Shown piece after piece: positions 23,802-32,340 of a stretch of DNA of 37,896 bases; the stretch's first letter is position 1, and each line of letters begins with the position of its first letter. Source of the stretch: a bacterium (lineage in GTDB: Bacteria > Actinomycetota > Acidimicrobiia > Spongiisociales > UBA5794); the NCBI GenBank assembly GCA_024228555.1, contig JAAETI010000423.1:1-37896 (forward strand), given 5' to 3'. The position numbers and the translations under genes are program-made. Under the pieces are notes generated by a model, which did not search any database, was not told the origin of the DNA, and saw only the letters and a list, made by a program, of their open reading frames with translations.

Positions 23802-25463
23802 ATGAACGCTGAACTTCGTGCCCTCGGCGAGAGCTACTGGCAAGACGAACTCGCCGCTTCGCCCCTCCAGGCATTGATGCTCGGTATCCACGACTACGAC
23901 GAGGAGATGGACGACGCATCCCGTGAAGCAGAGGATGCCCGCATCGCATCGCTGCGTTCATACGCCGCCAAAGCCGCTGCCTTCGACCCCGATGAACTAA
24001 CCGCCGATGAGCGAATCACTCGTGATGTGATGATCTTTGAGTCGGGCACGCGCGCCGACGTGCTCGAGATGCGAGAAGCCGAACTCGAAGTCAACCACGC
24101 GATGGGCCTCCAAGCCATGCTTCCGGTGCTGTTCCCCCAGTTTCCAATCGACGAGCCCGAGCATGCCAAAGCAATGCTGGTCAAGTATCCGAAGTTCGGC
24201 ACGCTGCTTGACCAGATGACCGACCGGCTTCGCAGCGGCGTCGCCAACGGCCGCACTCCCATGGCCAGCACAGTAGAAAAGACGGTCGAGCAGCTCGACG
24301 CCCTTCTCGCTGCGGACCCGGCCGCCAGCGTGTTTCTGACCACCCGGAGTCCGGCAGCATTCAGTGAAGAGGAAACAGCGGCGTGGCGTGGTTCGCTGGC
24401 AGCCATCGTTCAAGACACCATCTACCCCGCGTTGCAACGGTCCCGCGACTACATCGCAGAGCATGTGCTGCCGGCGTCTCGCGGAGACGACATCCCGGGC
24501 ATCTGTCATCTCGAAGGCGGTGAGGAGTGGTATCGCCGGGTAATCAAGCGACACACCTCGGTCGATATGACAGCCGAGGAAATCCACGAAATCGGGCTCG
24601 ATCAGATCCGCAAGCTCGATGAGGAATACCGCGAGCTCGGCGCTGAGGTTCTCGGCACATCTGACCTGAAGGAGATCTACGCCCACCTTCGCGATGACCC
24701 CGAACTCCACTTCGAGACCGGCGAAGAGGTCCGCGCCGCTTCCGAGGTTGCACTAGCCAAGGCCAAAGCAACGATGGGCGACTGGTTTGGTCGTCTCCCG
24801 CAGGCGGACTGCTTTGTCCAGGAAACACCATCAGGGCCCACTGCTTTCTACTTCCCGCCGGCCACAGACGGATCCCGCCCGGGCACGTTCTTCGTGAACA
24901 CGAGTGACCCTGCGTCGTGGGGCCGCTACGAGATCGAGGCGATCGCCTATCACGAAGGTATCCCCGGGCATCATCTCCAGCTCGCTATCTCCGGCGAACT
25001 GGCCGATGTCCCCGAATTCCGCAAGCACGCCGCAGTCACGGCGTATGCCGAAGGCTGGGGTCTCTACACCGAGCGGCTTGCCGACGAGATGGGGATGTAC
25101 AGCGGACCGCTGGAGCGGATGGGGATGCTGTCGGCCGACTCGATGCGGGCTGGCCGTCTTGTCGTCGATACCGGCCTCCATGCCAAAGGGTGGTCACGAC
25201 AGCAGGCGATCGACTTCATGGTCGAGAACTCACCGCTGCATCTGGGAACAATCGAACCCGAGATCGACCGATACATCGGTCTTCCAGGCCAGGCGCTTGC
25301 CTACATGATCGGGCGTCTCGAAATCATGCGGATGCGCGCCGAAGCCGAAGAGACGATGGGTGATCGCTTCGACATCAAGGGCTTCCACGACACGGTGTTG
25401 TGCTCCGGCCTGGTTCCCCTGGGCACCCTCGATCGCATGATCAAAGAGTGGGCGGCCACCTAG
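23802..25463 (+). CDS. DUF885 family protein 1 (HExxPGHH metallopeptidase-like)
   Basis: This 553-residue protein carries the DUF885 signature YHEGIPGHHLQL (H384, E385, H390/H391), a probable metal site. GWGLYTERLADEMG and AGRLVVDTGLHAKGWSRQQA follow, and IDRYIGLPGQALAYMIGR lies near the end. Members are thought to be zinc metallopeptidases or related hydrolases; few are characterised. There is no signal peptide, so it is probably cytoplasmic. AGGAG precedes the ATG. A paralogue lies at 28652-30325, with a surface-protein gene and a small gene between them, which looks like a duplication followed by insertion or rearrangement. Confidence 0.85.
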   Translation: MNAELRALGESYWQDELAASPLQALMLGIHDYDEEMDDASREAEDARIASLRSYAAKAAAFDPDELTADERITRDVMIFESGTRADVLEMREAELEVNHAMGLQAMLPVLFPQFPIDEPEHAKAMLVKYPKFGTLLDQMTDRLRSGVANGRTPMASTVEKTVEQLDALLAADPAASVFLTTRSPAAFSEEETAAWRGSLAAIVQDTIYPALQRSRDYIAEHVLPASRGDDIPGICHLEGGEEWYRRVIKRHTSVDMTAEEIHEIGLDQIRKLDEEYRELGAEVLGTSDLKEIYAHLRDDPELHFETGEEVRAASEVALAKAKATMGDWFGRLPQADCFVQETPSGPTAFYFPPATDGSRPGTFFVNTSDPASWGRYEIEAIAYHEGIPGHHLQLAISGELADVPEFRKHAAVTAYAEGWGLYTERLADEMGMYSGPLERMGMLSADSMRAGRLVVDTGLHAKGWSRQQAIDFMVENSPLHLGTIEPEIDRYIGLPGQALAYMIGRLEIMRMRAEAEETMGDRFDIKGFHDTVLCSGLVPLGTLDRMIKEWAAT

Positions 25464-25495
25464 CGGTTTGATCACGACCCAGGGCTAGTCGGTCT

Positions 25496-28318
25496 GTGGC
25501 CCGTGCCAGGTTCCGTCGATTCCGCTCTTTGACTCAGACCCTCGTAGCCTGCGGCCACGATTACAGATTGGGTTCTGAGTTGATAAGAGCGAGACACGTA
25601 GCACTGGTAGCGGCACTCGCGGTGGTCGTCACGGGGGGAATGACGTCCTTGAGTCATGCCGCCTCCGACACGCCGGAGCCTCTCACGGTGCCTCTCGGTG
25701 TTCAGTGTGAGTATTTCGCACAGATCTCATCCGACTCGCGCTATCTCATTTGCGTCGCTGACACCGATTCTGTAGATGGAGGGGAGCTGTACTCGGTCCC
25801 GATCGATGGGAGCGCCCCTCCGATTCGTCTCAATCCTGTCCGACCGGGTCCCGAGGACGTTGTGTCGTGGGTCGACATCACGCCCGATGGATCAACGGTC
25901 CTCTTTGCTCACGGCGAATCAATCGGCTCCGACGAGTTCAACAATCTGGCCATCTATTCGGTTCCAATCGGTGGCGGCGAGGTGACCTCGCTGACGCCGG
26001 ATATCGAGGTTGGTGGCTTCATGTGGAAACCGGAGATGTCCCCCGACGGATCCGCGGTGGTCTATTGGTGGTGGGACACATTGAAGGGCGGCTTGTATGC
26101 CGCGGCCACAGACGGCAGTGGCGCCACCCTGATAGGAACCCCATCACGACCGCAGTTGCTTTTCGAACCAGACCCAATGATCTCTCCCGATTCGAACTGG
26201 GTTCACTACCACACCAACACAGGTACATCTCAACTGGAGGCTGCCGAAGCCCTGCCCATCACAGGTGGTTCCCCCTTCGTCCTGACCGGCGACGGCACCG
26301 GCTTGTTGGAGACAGGTTGGTTCACCCCTGATTCGCAGTACTACGTCTTTCTTGGCACCTACGAGTCTGGTGTGTACGAACTGTTCGCCACACCGATCGC
26401 CGGCGGGGATCGGGTGAAACTAAACCAAGAGCTTGCCGCGGGCCAGCGTCTAGGAAACGCTATCCATATCCTGCCCGATTCCTCTGGTGTGGTCTTCTCT
26501 GTAATTGGGGACAGTTCTTCAATACCTATTTGGTATCGCGTGCCCATCAGTGGAGGTACTCCGACAGTTCTCTCGGACGCCATCTTTGAAATTCAAGTGA
26601 CGGCCGACTCGTCCTATGTCGTACTCGACAGCGTCGAAATCAACGCTCACTCTCTTGACGACGGGACTGTCACGCGACTCGGAGACATGGGTACCTTCCT
26701 GGTTTCGCCCGACTCGTCAAACGTATGGCTATGGCAAAGGCAACGCCACCAGGACACAGAAGCTCAGCTGTACACCGTTCCCATCAACGGTGGTGAGCTG
26801 ACTCTTCATCCTGGGACGACAGCAACGGCGGATGCAAATAGATTTGGATACCTTGAGAATCCATTCCAGGAGATCACGCCAGATTCCTCCCGATACCTCT
26901 ATGTTGAGGACGTCGACAATGACTCGACGCGGGAGCTCGTGATGGCTTCGGTCTATGGCGGACAGGCACATACCATCGCCACCGGAATCGAGATCATCAC
27001 CTATGAGGCTCCACTCCTCACCGACAGAGACATCGCGATGCTCGTGACACCGGACTCCAGCCGGGTCATCTACCAAGCGGATCCGGCTGGCAATGGATTG
27101 CAGTTCTATTCGTCGCTGCTGACGCGGTATCCGGAAACCGCCGATTCGAGTTGGCAGATCGAGGAGAACGCATCGATTGGGTCGGCTGTCGGCGTGGTCA
27201 CTGGGTCTGACCCGGACAAGGACCCGCTGACATTCAGCATCACCGGCAACAGTGGCCCATTTGCGGTCGAACCTGCAACGGGCGAGGTCACGGTGGCGAC
27301 CTCTCTCGACTACGAGGTCGCTTCGCAGCACGAGCTTTCGGTTGAGGTCAGCGATGGCATTGTGTCAGCAACTGCCTTGATCACGATCGAGGTGGGCAAT
27401 GTCAACGACAACCCGCCGGTTGGTGGTGACCTCGCCGCATCGCTTCCCGAGGACGCACCTTCCGGGACCACGATCGGGACCATCAGCGACGCTGATCCTG
27501 ATGGTGATGAGGTCACCTTCTCCTTGTCGGAGCCGAGCAGCTTGTTTGCTGTTGATGATGATGGGGTGGTGACTCTGGTTGATTCGTTGGACTACGAGAC
27601 AGCAACCAGTCACCAGTTGACGGTCAATGTGTCTGATGGGATCTTCACCACACCCGCCACGGTGACCGTAAACGTAACCGAGGTCAACGAACCGCCACCC
27701 TCGACAACGACAACGACAACATTGCCTTCAACAACCACCACGGCACCGCCCCCACCGCCGCACTCTGACTTCGGAGATGTCCCCGGTACCGATGTTTTTG
27801 CTGGTGACATCGCCTGGCTCGCCACCCAGGGCATCACCCAAGGCTGTAACCCGCCAGTCAACGACCAATTCTGCCCGAAGGCCTACGTCACCCGCGGCCA
27901 GATGGCAGCCTTCCTCCACCGTGCTCTTGGCGACAGCCTCACCCCCGGGTCACCAGTCGCGTTCACCGACGACAACGACTCTGTGTTCGAATCCGACATC
28001 GAATGGCTCGCCGCTGCCGGTATCACCACAGGCTGTAACCCGCCAACGAACGACCGGTACTGCCCGGAGGCCTATGTGACCCGTGGCCAGATGGCAGCGT
28101 TCTTGCATCGTGCCCTCGCAGACACCCTCCCCCTTGGACCACCAGTCACCTTCATCGACGACAACAGCTCTGTGTTCGAGACAGACATCGAATGGCTCGC
28201 CGCAACCGAAATCACCAAAGGCTGTAACCCGCCAACGAACGACCGGTACTGCCCCGACACGTATGTCACCCGTGGCCAAATGGCAGCCTTCCTCCACCGA
28301 GCACTTGCGGAGGGTTAG
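25496..28318 (+). CDS. Secreted propeller-cadherin-SLH surface protein
   Basis: The longest frame has 940 residues from GTG 25496. A TTG at 25580 would place the signal peptide (HVALVAALAVVVTGGMTSLS, cleavage near HAA) at the N-terminus and may be the true start. Residues about 60-545 form a TolB/WD40-like propeller with repeated SxDSxxVxY-type strands. Two cadherin-like repeats follow (about 552-640 and 640-735; SLDYEVASQHELSVEVSDG and SLDYETATSHQLTVNVSDG). A Thr/Pro linker (about 737-755) and three SLH repeats complete it; each SLH repeat has GCNPP...CP and VTRGQMAAFLHRAL. The SLH end should anchor it to the cell wall. Nearly identical DNA around 28031 and 28223 shows that the SLH repeats are recent or homogenised. 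Confidence 0.85.
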   Translation: MARARFRRFRSLTQTLVACGHDYRLGSELIRARHVALVAALAVVVTGGMTSLSHAASDTPEPLTVPLGVQCEYFAQISSDSRYLICVADTDSVDGGELYSVPIDGSAPPIRLNPVRPGPEDVVSWVDITPDGSTVLFAHGESIGSDEFNNLAIYSVPIGGGEVTSLTPDIEVGGFMWKPEMSPDGSAVVYWWWDTLKGGLYAAATDGSGATLIGTPSRPQLLFEPDPMISPDSNWVHYHTNTGTSQLEAAEALPITGGSPFVLTGDGTGLLETGWFTPDSQYYVFLGTYESGVYELFATPIAGGDRVKLNQELAAGQRLGNAIHILPDSSGVVFSVIGDSSSIPIWYRVPISGGTPTVLSDAIFEIQVTADSSYVVLDSVEINAHSLDDGTVTRLGDMGTFLVSPDSSNVWLWQRQRHQDTEAQLYTVPINGGELTLHPGTTATADANRFGYLENPFQEITPDSSRYLYVEDVDNDSTRELVMASVYGGQAHTIATGIEIITYEAPLLTDRDIAMLVTPDSSRVIYQADPAGNGLQFYSSLLTRYPETADSSWQIEENASIGSAVGVVTGSDPDKDPLTFSITGNSGPFAVEPATGEVTVATSLDYEVASQHELSVEVSDGIVSATALITIEVGNVNDNPPVGGDLAASLPEDAPSGTTIGTISDADPDGDEVTFSLSEPSSLFAVDDDGVVTLVDSLDYETATSHQLTVNVSDGIFTTPATVTVNVTEVNEPPPSTTTTTTLPSTTTTAPPPPPHSDFGDVPGTDVFAGDIAWLATQGITQGCNPPVNDQFCPKAYVTRGQMAAFLHRALGDSLTPGSPVAFTDDNDSVFESDIEWLAAAGITTGCNPPTNDRYCPEAYVTRGQMAAFLHRALADTLPLGPPVTFIDDNSSVFETDIEWLAATEITKGCNPPTNDRYCPDTYVTRGQMAAFLHRALAEG

Positions 28319-28395
28319 CTCCGGCACCGACGGCTAGACATACGAACGGGCCAACGCAGTCACCCAAGACCTCGGGGCCCTGCGACACTGGGTCG

Positions 28396-28668
28396 ATGAT
28401 CTCGATCGAGCTGGCTCAGAAGCTGCGCGATGCGGGGTTGGAGTGGCTGCCCACTGAAGGCGACAGCTTCATGATCCCGGATCGTGATCTAGAGGACCAC
28501 GTATTTACCATCAGCGAAGAGACAGTTGAGGTGCATCGACTCACCGCTGGAAAACGCATCTCGTTCAACGGAGCGGTCGAGTGGGCACTTGACTCGATCA
28601 TGCATACGGAGGCGACCTCGCCGCTAGCGTTACTTCCAAGGAGGATCGCGCATGAACGTCGAGCTTGA
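28396..28668 (+). CDS. Small conserved actinobacterial protein (often mislabelled CpaE)
   Basis: This 90-residue protein reads MISIELAQKLRDAGLEWLPT, then DSFMIPDRDLEDHVFTISE and FNGAVEWALDSI. It matches a small actinobacterial family that databases often call pilus assembly protein CpaE without evidence. I recognise the pattern but know no function. Its end overlaps the start of the second DUF885 gene by 17 bases, so the two are probably translated from one message. Confidence 0.7.
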   Translation: MISIELAQKLRDAGLEWLPTEGDSFMIPDRDLEDHVFTISEETVEVHRLTAGKRISFNGAVEWALDSIMHTEATSPLALLPRRIAHERRA

Positions 28669-30325
28669 CCAACTCGCCCAGGACTACTGGGAATACGCGC
28701 TCAGCACATTTCCCACCGAGGCAATGCTGCTCGGCGACCACCGTTTCGATGCCGAGATGGAACAGTTCAGCCGTCAAGCCGAAGACGAACAGATCGCTGA
28801 GTTCGATCGTCTCGTAGCAGCCGCTAACGCCATCGAAGACGGTGTGCTGAATGCCGACGAGTTGATTACGAAAGCCGTTCTGATCGACGAAGCCTCCGGT
28901 CGTGCCAACGAGCTTCGCTCCCGGACCGCCGAGTACGATGCCAACCCGAGCTGGGGTATCCACGTTCTACTGCCGCAGTTTGCCGGTCAACTTCCGCTCA
29001 CCAAACCGGCCCACGCCGAGGCTCTCGTGGAGAAATGGACCAACGTCGGCCCGATGTTCGACCAGTTGATCCACCGCCTCCGCCAAGGTGTCGCCAGGGA
29101 CCGCACTCCACCGCGCACCTCAGTCGAGAAGAGCATCGCCCAGATCGACCAATACCTGGCGAGCCCGACCACGACCGACCCCTTCATCAATGTCCCCGCA
29201 CCTGAAGCGTTCACCCAAGAGCAAACCGAAGCTTGGCGAGACCGCCTCGCCCGCGTTGTCATTGACGTCATCCGGCCGGCGTACGAACGGTACCGCCACG
29301 AACTCAAGGAGGTCGTCCTACCGGTGTCCCGTCCCGAGGAGAAGACCGGGGTGCGCTGGCTGTCCGACGGCGAGGAGATCTATGCAAGGGCGATCCGTCG
29401 CCACACCTCGCTCGACCTGACCCCGCTGGAGATTCACAACATCGGCCTCGAAGAGATCGCCCGGCTGGAAGGCGAGTACCAGACGATGGGTGCGCAGGTG
29501 CTGGGGACATCCGATCTGAGCCAGATCTACGACAGGCTGCGCAACGATCCAGAGCTTCGCTTCGACGACAGTGAGCAAATCGTCGCCGCCGCCCAGGACG
29601 CAATGGACCGCGCCCGGACCGCGATCCCCAATTGGTTTGGCAGGCTCCCCCGAGCCGACTGCGTGATGGCTGAAATCCCTGAGGCCGGCGCTCAAGATGC
29701 TCCGATTGCGTACTACCTGCCGCCGGCAACCGACGGTTCGCGGCCTGGCACCTACTTCATTAACACGACCGAACCGACCACCCGCACCCGGTTCGAGTCT
29801 GAGGCGCTGGCGTTCCACGAGTCCATTCCCGGGCATCACCTGCAGCTGGCAATCGCCCAGGAACTCGAGGGAATCCCGGAGTTCCGCAAGCACGCATTGG
29901 TAACGGTGTACGTCGAAGGATGGGGTCTGTATACCGAACGGCTCGCCGACGAGATGGGGCTCTACAGCGGCCCACTGCATCGGCTGGGAATGCTCTCGTT
30001 CGACTCGTGGCGGGCCGGCCGGCTCGTTGTCGACACCGGCATGCATGCCCTGGGGTGGTCAAGACAGGAGGCGGTCGACTACCTAGTACAGAACTCGCCG
30101 CTGGCGCTAAACAACATCGAGAGCGAGGTCGAGCGATACATAGGGATGCCCGGCCAAGCTCTCGCCTACATGATCGGCCGCCGCGAGATCATGCGGCTTC
30201 GGGAGGAAGCGCAGACGACCATGGGTGGCAGGTTCGACATCAAGGGATTCCACGACACTGTGCTCGGATCCGGCCCGGTGCCGCTTGGAATCCTCGGTGA
30301 CCTCGTCAGGAAGTGGGCCTCCTGA
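28652..30325 (+). CDS. DUF885 family protein 2 (HExxPGHH metallopeptidase-like)
   Basis: This 557-residue protein is a clear paralogue of the protein at 23802-25463, matching it from the N-terminus (QDYWEYALSTFPTEAMLLGD against ESYWQDELAASPLQALMLGI) to the end. The metal-site motif is FHESIPGHHLQL (H389, E390, H395/H396), with GWGLYTERLADEMG conserved. There is no signal peptide. AAGGAGG lies before the ATG. Its stop at 30325 abuts the stop of the convergent AlbA_2 gene at 30326 with no gap, and no hairpin separates them. Confidence 0.85.
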   Translation: MNVELDQLAQDYWEYALSTFPTEAMLLGDHRFDAEMEQFSRQAEDEQIAEFDRLVAAANAIEDGVLNADELITKAVLIDEASGRANELRSRTAEYDANPSWGIHVLLPQFAGQLPLTKPAHAEALVEKWTNVGPMFDQLIHRLRQGVARDRTPPRTSVEKSIAQIDQYLASPTTTDPFINVPAPEAFTQEQTEAWRDRLARVVIDVIRPAYERYRHELKEVVLPVSRPEEKTGVRWLSDGEEIYARAIRRHTSLDLTPLEIHNIGLEEIARLEGEYQTMGAQVLGTSDLSQIYDRLRNDPELRFDDSEQIVAAAQDAMDRARTAIPNWFGRLPRADCVMAEIPEAGAQDAPIAYYLPPATDGSRPGTYFINTTEPTTRTRFESEALAFHESIPGHHLQLAIAQELEGIPEFRKHALVTVYVEGWGLYTERLADEMGLYSGPLHRLGMLSFDSWRAGRLVVDTGMHALGWSRQEAVDYLVQNSPLALNNIESEVERYIGMPGQALAYMIGRREIMRLREEAQTTMGGRFDIKGFHDTVLGSGPVPLGILGDLVRKWAS

Positions 30326-31108
30326 CTACCAGCGCTGACTGACGTACTCCAAGGCTTCGTCGGTCAGCAGCTTGCGTGTCGAATTGCCCATCCGCACATA
30401 CATGTCGGCCTCGCGGTTCCCGCCGGGCTCATCCAGGAAGACCGGGGCAGGACCCGCCTCAACATCGATCCGGCACACCTCGGTGTTCCCCACCAGCTCA
30501 AAGCTAACGGTGATGTTCGCAATCGGCGGCTTCCCGAAACATCGCTCCAGATAGTCAGTGAGCCACAACTCGTAGCGATCAAGGTCAGGCTTCTTCATCA
30601 GTTTGAGATCGTCGTCGAGACCGGGTGTAGATCCATCATCGGCAACCCCGATCAACAAGGTTCCCCCATCACCGTTGAGGAACCCGGCGACAGTCTTCGC
30701 CACAACAAGCTCGATCTTGGGATCCTTCTGCCGACTGTGGATGTTCCAGCGTGCGGTCTGCTTGAACTCCACTTGATGCGTCTCCCCGGCGGCGATCAAC
30801 TCCTGAGCCGAAAGGCGTTCCGCGACGCTCTGCCGTATCCCGAAGTGATTCATCAGCCACATCACGACGAGGAGCACCATGACGGATCCGCCAAGCCCAC
30901 CGAGCACCGTTCCCCACCTCAACCCGGTTGTCGGCGTATCCGGTGTTGCGATGTTGACGAGCAGCGCACCAAGGCCAGCGCCTGCGATACCGATCAACGT
31001 GGTTTCTGACCAGGTGAGTCGTTGGCTGCCGGGGACGATCAGCCGGGCCAGACTGCCAAGGACGAACCCTGCGACGAGGACCCCGGCGAACAACAGACTT
31101 GCTTCCAT
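30326..31108 (-). CDS. Membrane-anchored AlbA_2 (Schlafen-type) domain protein
   Basis: Residues 1-90 form three membrane helices resembling the GlsB/YeaQ/YmgE transglycosylase-associated family (LARLIVPGSQRLTWSETTLI, then GIAGAGLGALL). Residues 101-255 are an AlbA_2 domain: E114/K116 in HQVEFKQTARWN, KTVAGFLNGDGGTLLIGVAD, and a C-terminal YVRMGNSTRKL. AlbA_2 domains are found in Schlafen-like and regulatory proteins and are reported to bind nucleic acids or nucleotides. The fusion to a membrane anchor would place the domain at the inner face of the membrane. The partner or target is not visible. Confidence 0.8.
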   Translation of the reverse strand: MEASLLFAGVLVAGFVLGSLARLIVPGSQRLTWSETTLIGIAGAGLGALLVNIATPDTPTTGLRWGTVLGGLGGSVMVLLVVMWLMNHFGIRQSVAERLSAQELIAAGETHQVEFKQTARWNIHSRQKDPKIELVVAKTVAGFLNGDGGTLLIGVADDGSTPGLDDDLKLMKKPDLDRYELWLTDYLERCFGKPPIANITVSFELVGNTEVCRIDVEAGPAPVFLDEPGGNREADMYVRMGNSTRKLLTDEALEYVSQRW

Positions 31109-31176
31109 GGCCAGATTCTATGCAGCAAATCGAACCCCGTACTTCAGAGTGGCCATCCCAGTACCGATACCCCCAC

Positions 31177-31410
31177 ATGGCACGATTCGGCTCATACTTC
31201 ATTATCGCCGGCGCCCTGTCTGGATTGCTCTCGCTCTTCGACTACGAACTCTCTCTGCTCATGTGGATCGAGACCTGGGGAAGCGGCGTTGCGTGGCTGA
31301 TCAGGGGTGCATTCATCCTGGTCGGCATGGGTCTCGTCTCCCAGGAGATGAAGACCCACCAGCCACAGGCTGAGCACCAGCCCGTCAGTTCTGACGACAT
31401 GATCCGCTAG
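31177..31410 (+). CDS. Small membrane protein, unknown
   Basis: From the ATG at 31177 this is a 77-residue product with two hydrophobic stretches (YFIIAGALSGLLSL and GVAWLIRGAFILVGMGLVSQ) and a polar tail. No ribosome binding site is clear and no family is recognised. It lies between the divergent AlbA_2 gene and the repeat array. Confidence 0.45.
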   Translation: MARFGSYFIIAGALSGLLSLFDYELSLLMWIETWGSGVAWLIRGAFILVGMGLVSQEMKTHQPQAEHQPVSSDDMIR

Positions 31411-31458
31411 CGATAGCGGAAGGCTTCGTTGTCTTCCCCCTTATCTTCTGCGCAGAAG

Positions 31459-31735
31459 AAGTCCCCTCGTGGGAGGACGGGGCTGGAACGACCGCAGAGA
31501 GGACCAGACTGGGAGGGGGAAGACGCAACCCGCGGCCGCACACGCTCTCACCCCCCTCGATCGGCCTCCGGCCAACCGATCCCCCCATCAAGGGGGGATT
31601 GCCCTGCAAAGCAGCCCTCCCCTCGTGGGAGGGGGAATAGGCGCGGCACGCGGCCGCACACGCTCTCACCCCCCTCGATCGGCCTCCGGCCAACCGATCC
31701 CCCCATCAAGGGGGGATTGCCCTGAGCAGCAGACC
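31459..31735. repeat. Repeat array A: hairpin-rich 76-bp direct repeats
   Basis: Two identical 76-bp copies (31531-31606 and 31649-31724), 118 bp apart, each hold two hairpins. The first is a GATCGG...CCGATC stem with inner GGCC pairs. The second is an ATCCCCCC/GGGGGGAT stem. Between the copies lies a third hairpin, CCCTCCC-loop-GGGAGGG, and a GGGAGGGGGAAGACG word occurs on the left. The same building blocks occur at 37161-37556. The DUF559 gene begins 37 bases after this array. Confidence 0.85.
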
Positions 31736-32165
31736 TCTTGAATCAATCTTGGCCATCCGGCATCTTCGGAGCATGCGGATCAAACCTCGGCTGACCAAGT
31801 ACGCACGACGGAATCGTGCGGACCCAACCAAATCAGAGTCAATCATCTGGGCAGACCTGCGCGGCCAGCAGCTCGGCTACAAGTTCAAGAGGCAGCAGCC
31901 GATCGGCCCCTACATCGTTGACTTCGTTTGCTACTCCAAGAAACTGATAGTTGAACTCGACGGCTGGACCCACGGGCTTGCCCAGAACTTCGATCGCGAC
32001 GACGCCCGCCAAGTATGGCTGGAATACCGCGGCTTCACTGTCCTCCGCTTCACCGACGAGGAAGTCATGGAAGACCGAGAAGCAGTCGGCGACGCCATCT
32101 TTGCCACGCTGGAATTGCTCTGAAGCGAGAGACCAGATCGGGAGGGGGATTTCGGCCGCCCGCAC
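31531..32165. mobile_element. Candidate DUF559-containing repeat element
   Basis: Left of the DUF559 gene lies a unit ending in the GGGGGGATT hairpin. Right of it (32126-32172) the sequence GAGAGACCAGATCGGGAGGG, followed by CCGCACTCGTCA, continues the same repeat unit as seen uninterrupted at 37161-37314. The gene therefore appears to sit inside one unit. Whether it moves is inference; no target duplication was identified. Confidence 0.4.
31773..32123 (+). CDS. DUF559 endonuclease-like protein (Vsr/PD-(D/E)xK fold)
   Basis: This 116-residue protein has the DUF559 plan: an N-terminal RNRADPTKSESIIWADLRG, then GYKFKRQQPIGPYIVDFVCY, then KLIVELDGWTH with E, D and H as probable catalytic residues, and RGFTVLRFTDEEVMED. 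The family is related to very-short-patch-repair-type nucleases, but its function is not established. The ATG at 31773 is chosen because it begins the family-conserved part; a TTG at 31749 adds eight residues. Hairpin-rich repeats flank it on both sides. Confidence 0.85.
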   Translation: MRIKPRLTKYARRNRADPTKSESIIWADLRGQQLGYKFKRQQPIGPYIVDFVCYSKKLIVELDGWTHGLAQNFDRDDARQVWLEYRGFTVLRFTDEEVMEDREAVGDAIFATLELL

Positions 32166-32181
32166 TCGTCAGCCAGAAGCA

Positions 32182-32208
32182 GAAAACGGACCCGGTGGGT
32201 CCGTTTTC
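32182..32208. terminator. Perfect 12-bp hairpin terminator, tRNA-Ser / DUF559
   Basis: GAAAACGGACCC (32182-32193) pairs with GGGTCCGTTTTC (32197-32208) around a GGT loop. The A-start and TTTT-end make it usable as an intrinsic terminator on both strands. It lies four bases downstream of the tRNA-Ser CCA end. Confidence 0.85.
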
Positions 32209-32211
32209 TCT

Positions 32212-32303
<92 letters not shown>

Positions 32304-32340
32304 AAGGTAGACAGAGGTTATCAGGTCCACGGAGAGGCGG

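Noticed and set aside
31459-31735. Possible CRISPR array
   Set aside because: The repeats are 76 bp, only two copies, contain strong GC hairpins and have a repeated rather than unique sequence between them. No cas gene is present.
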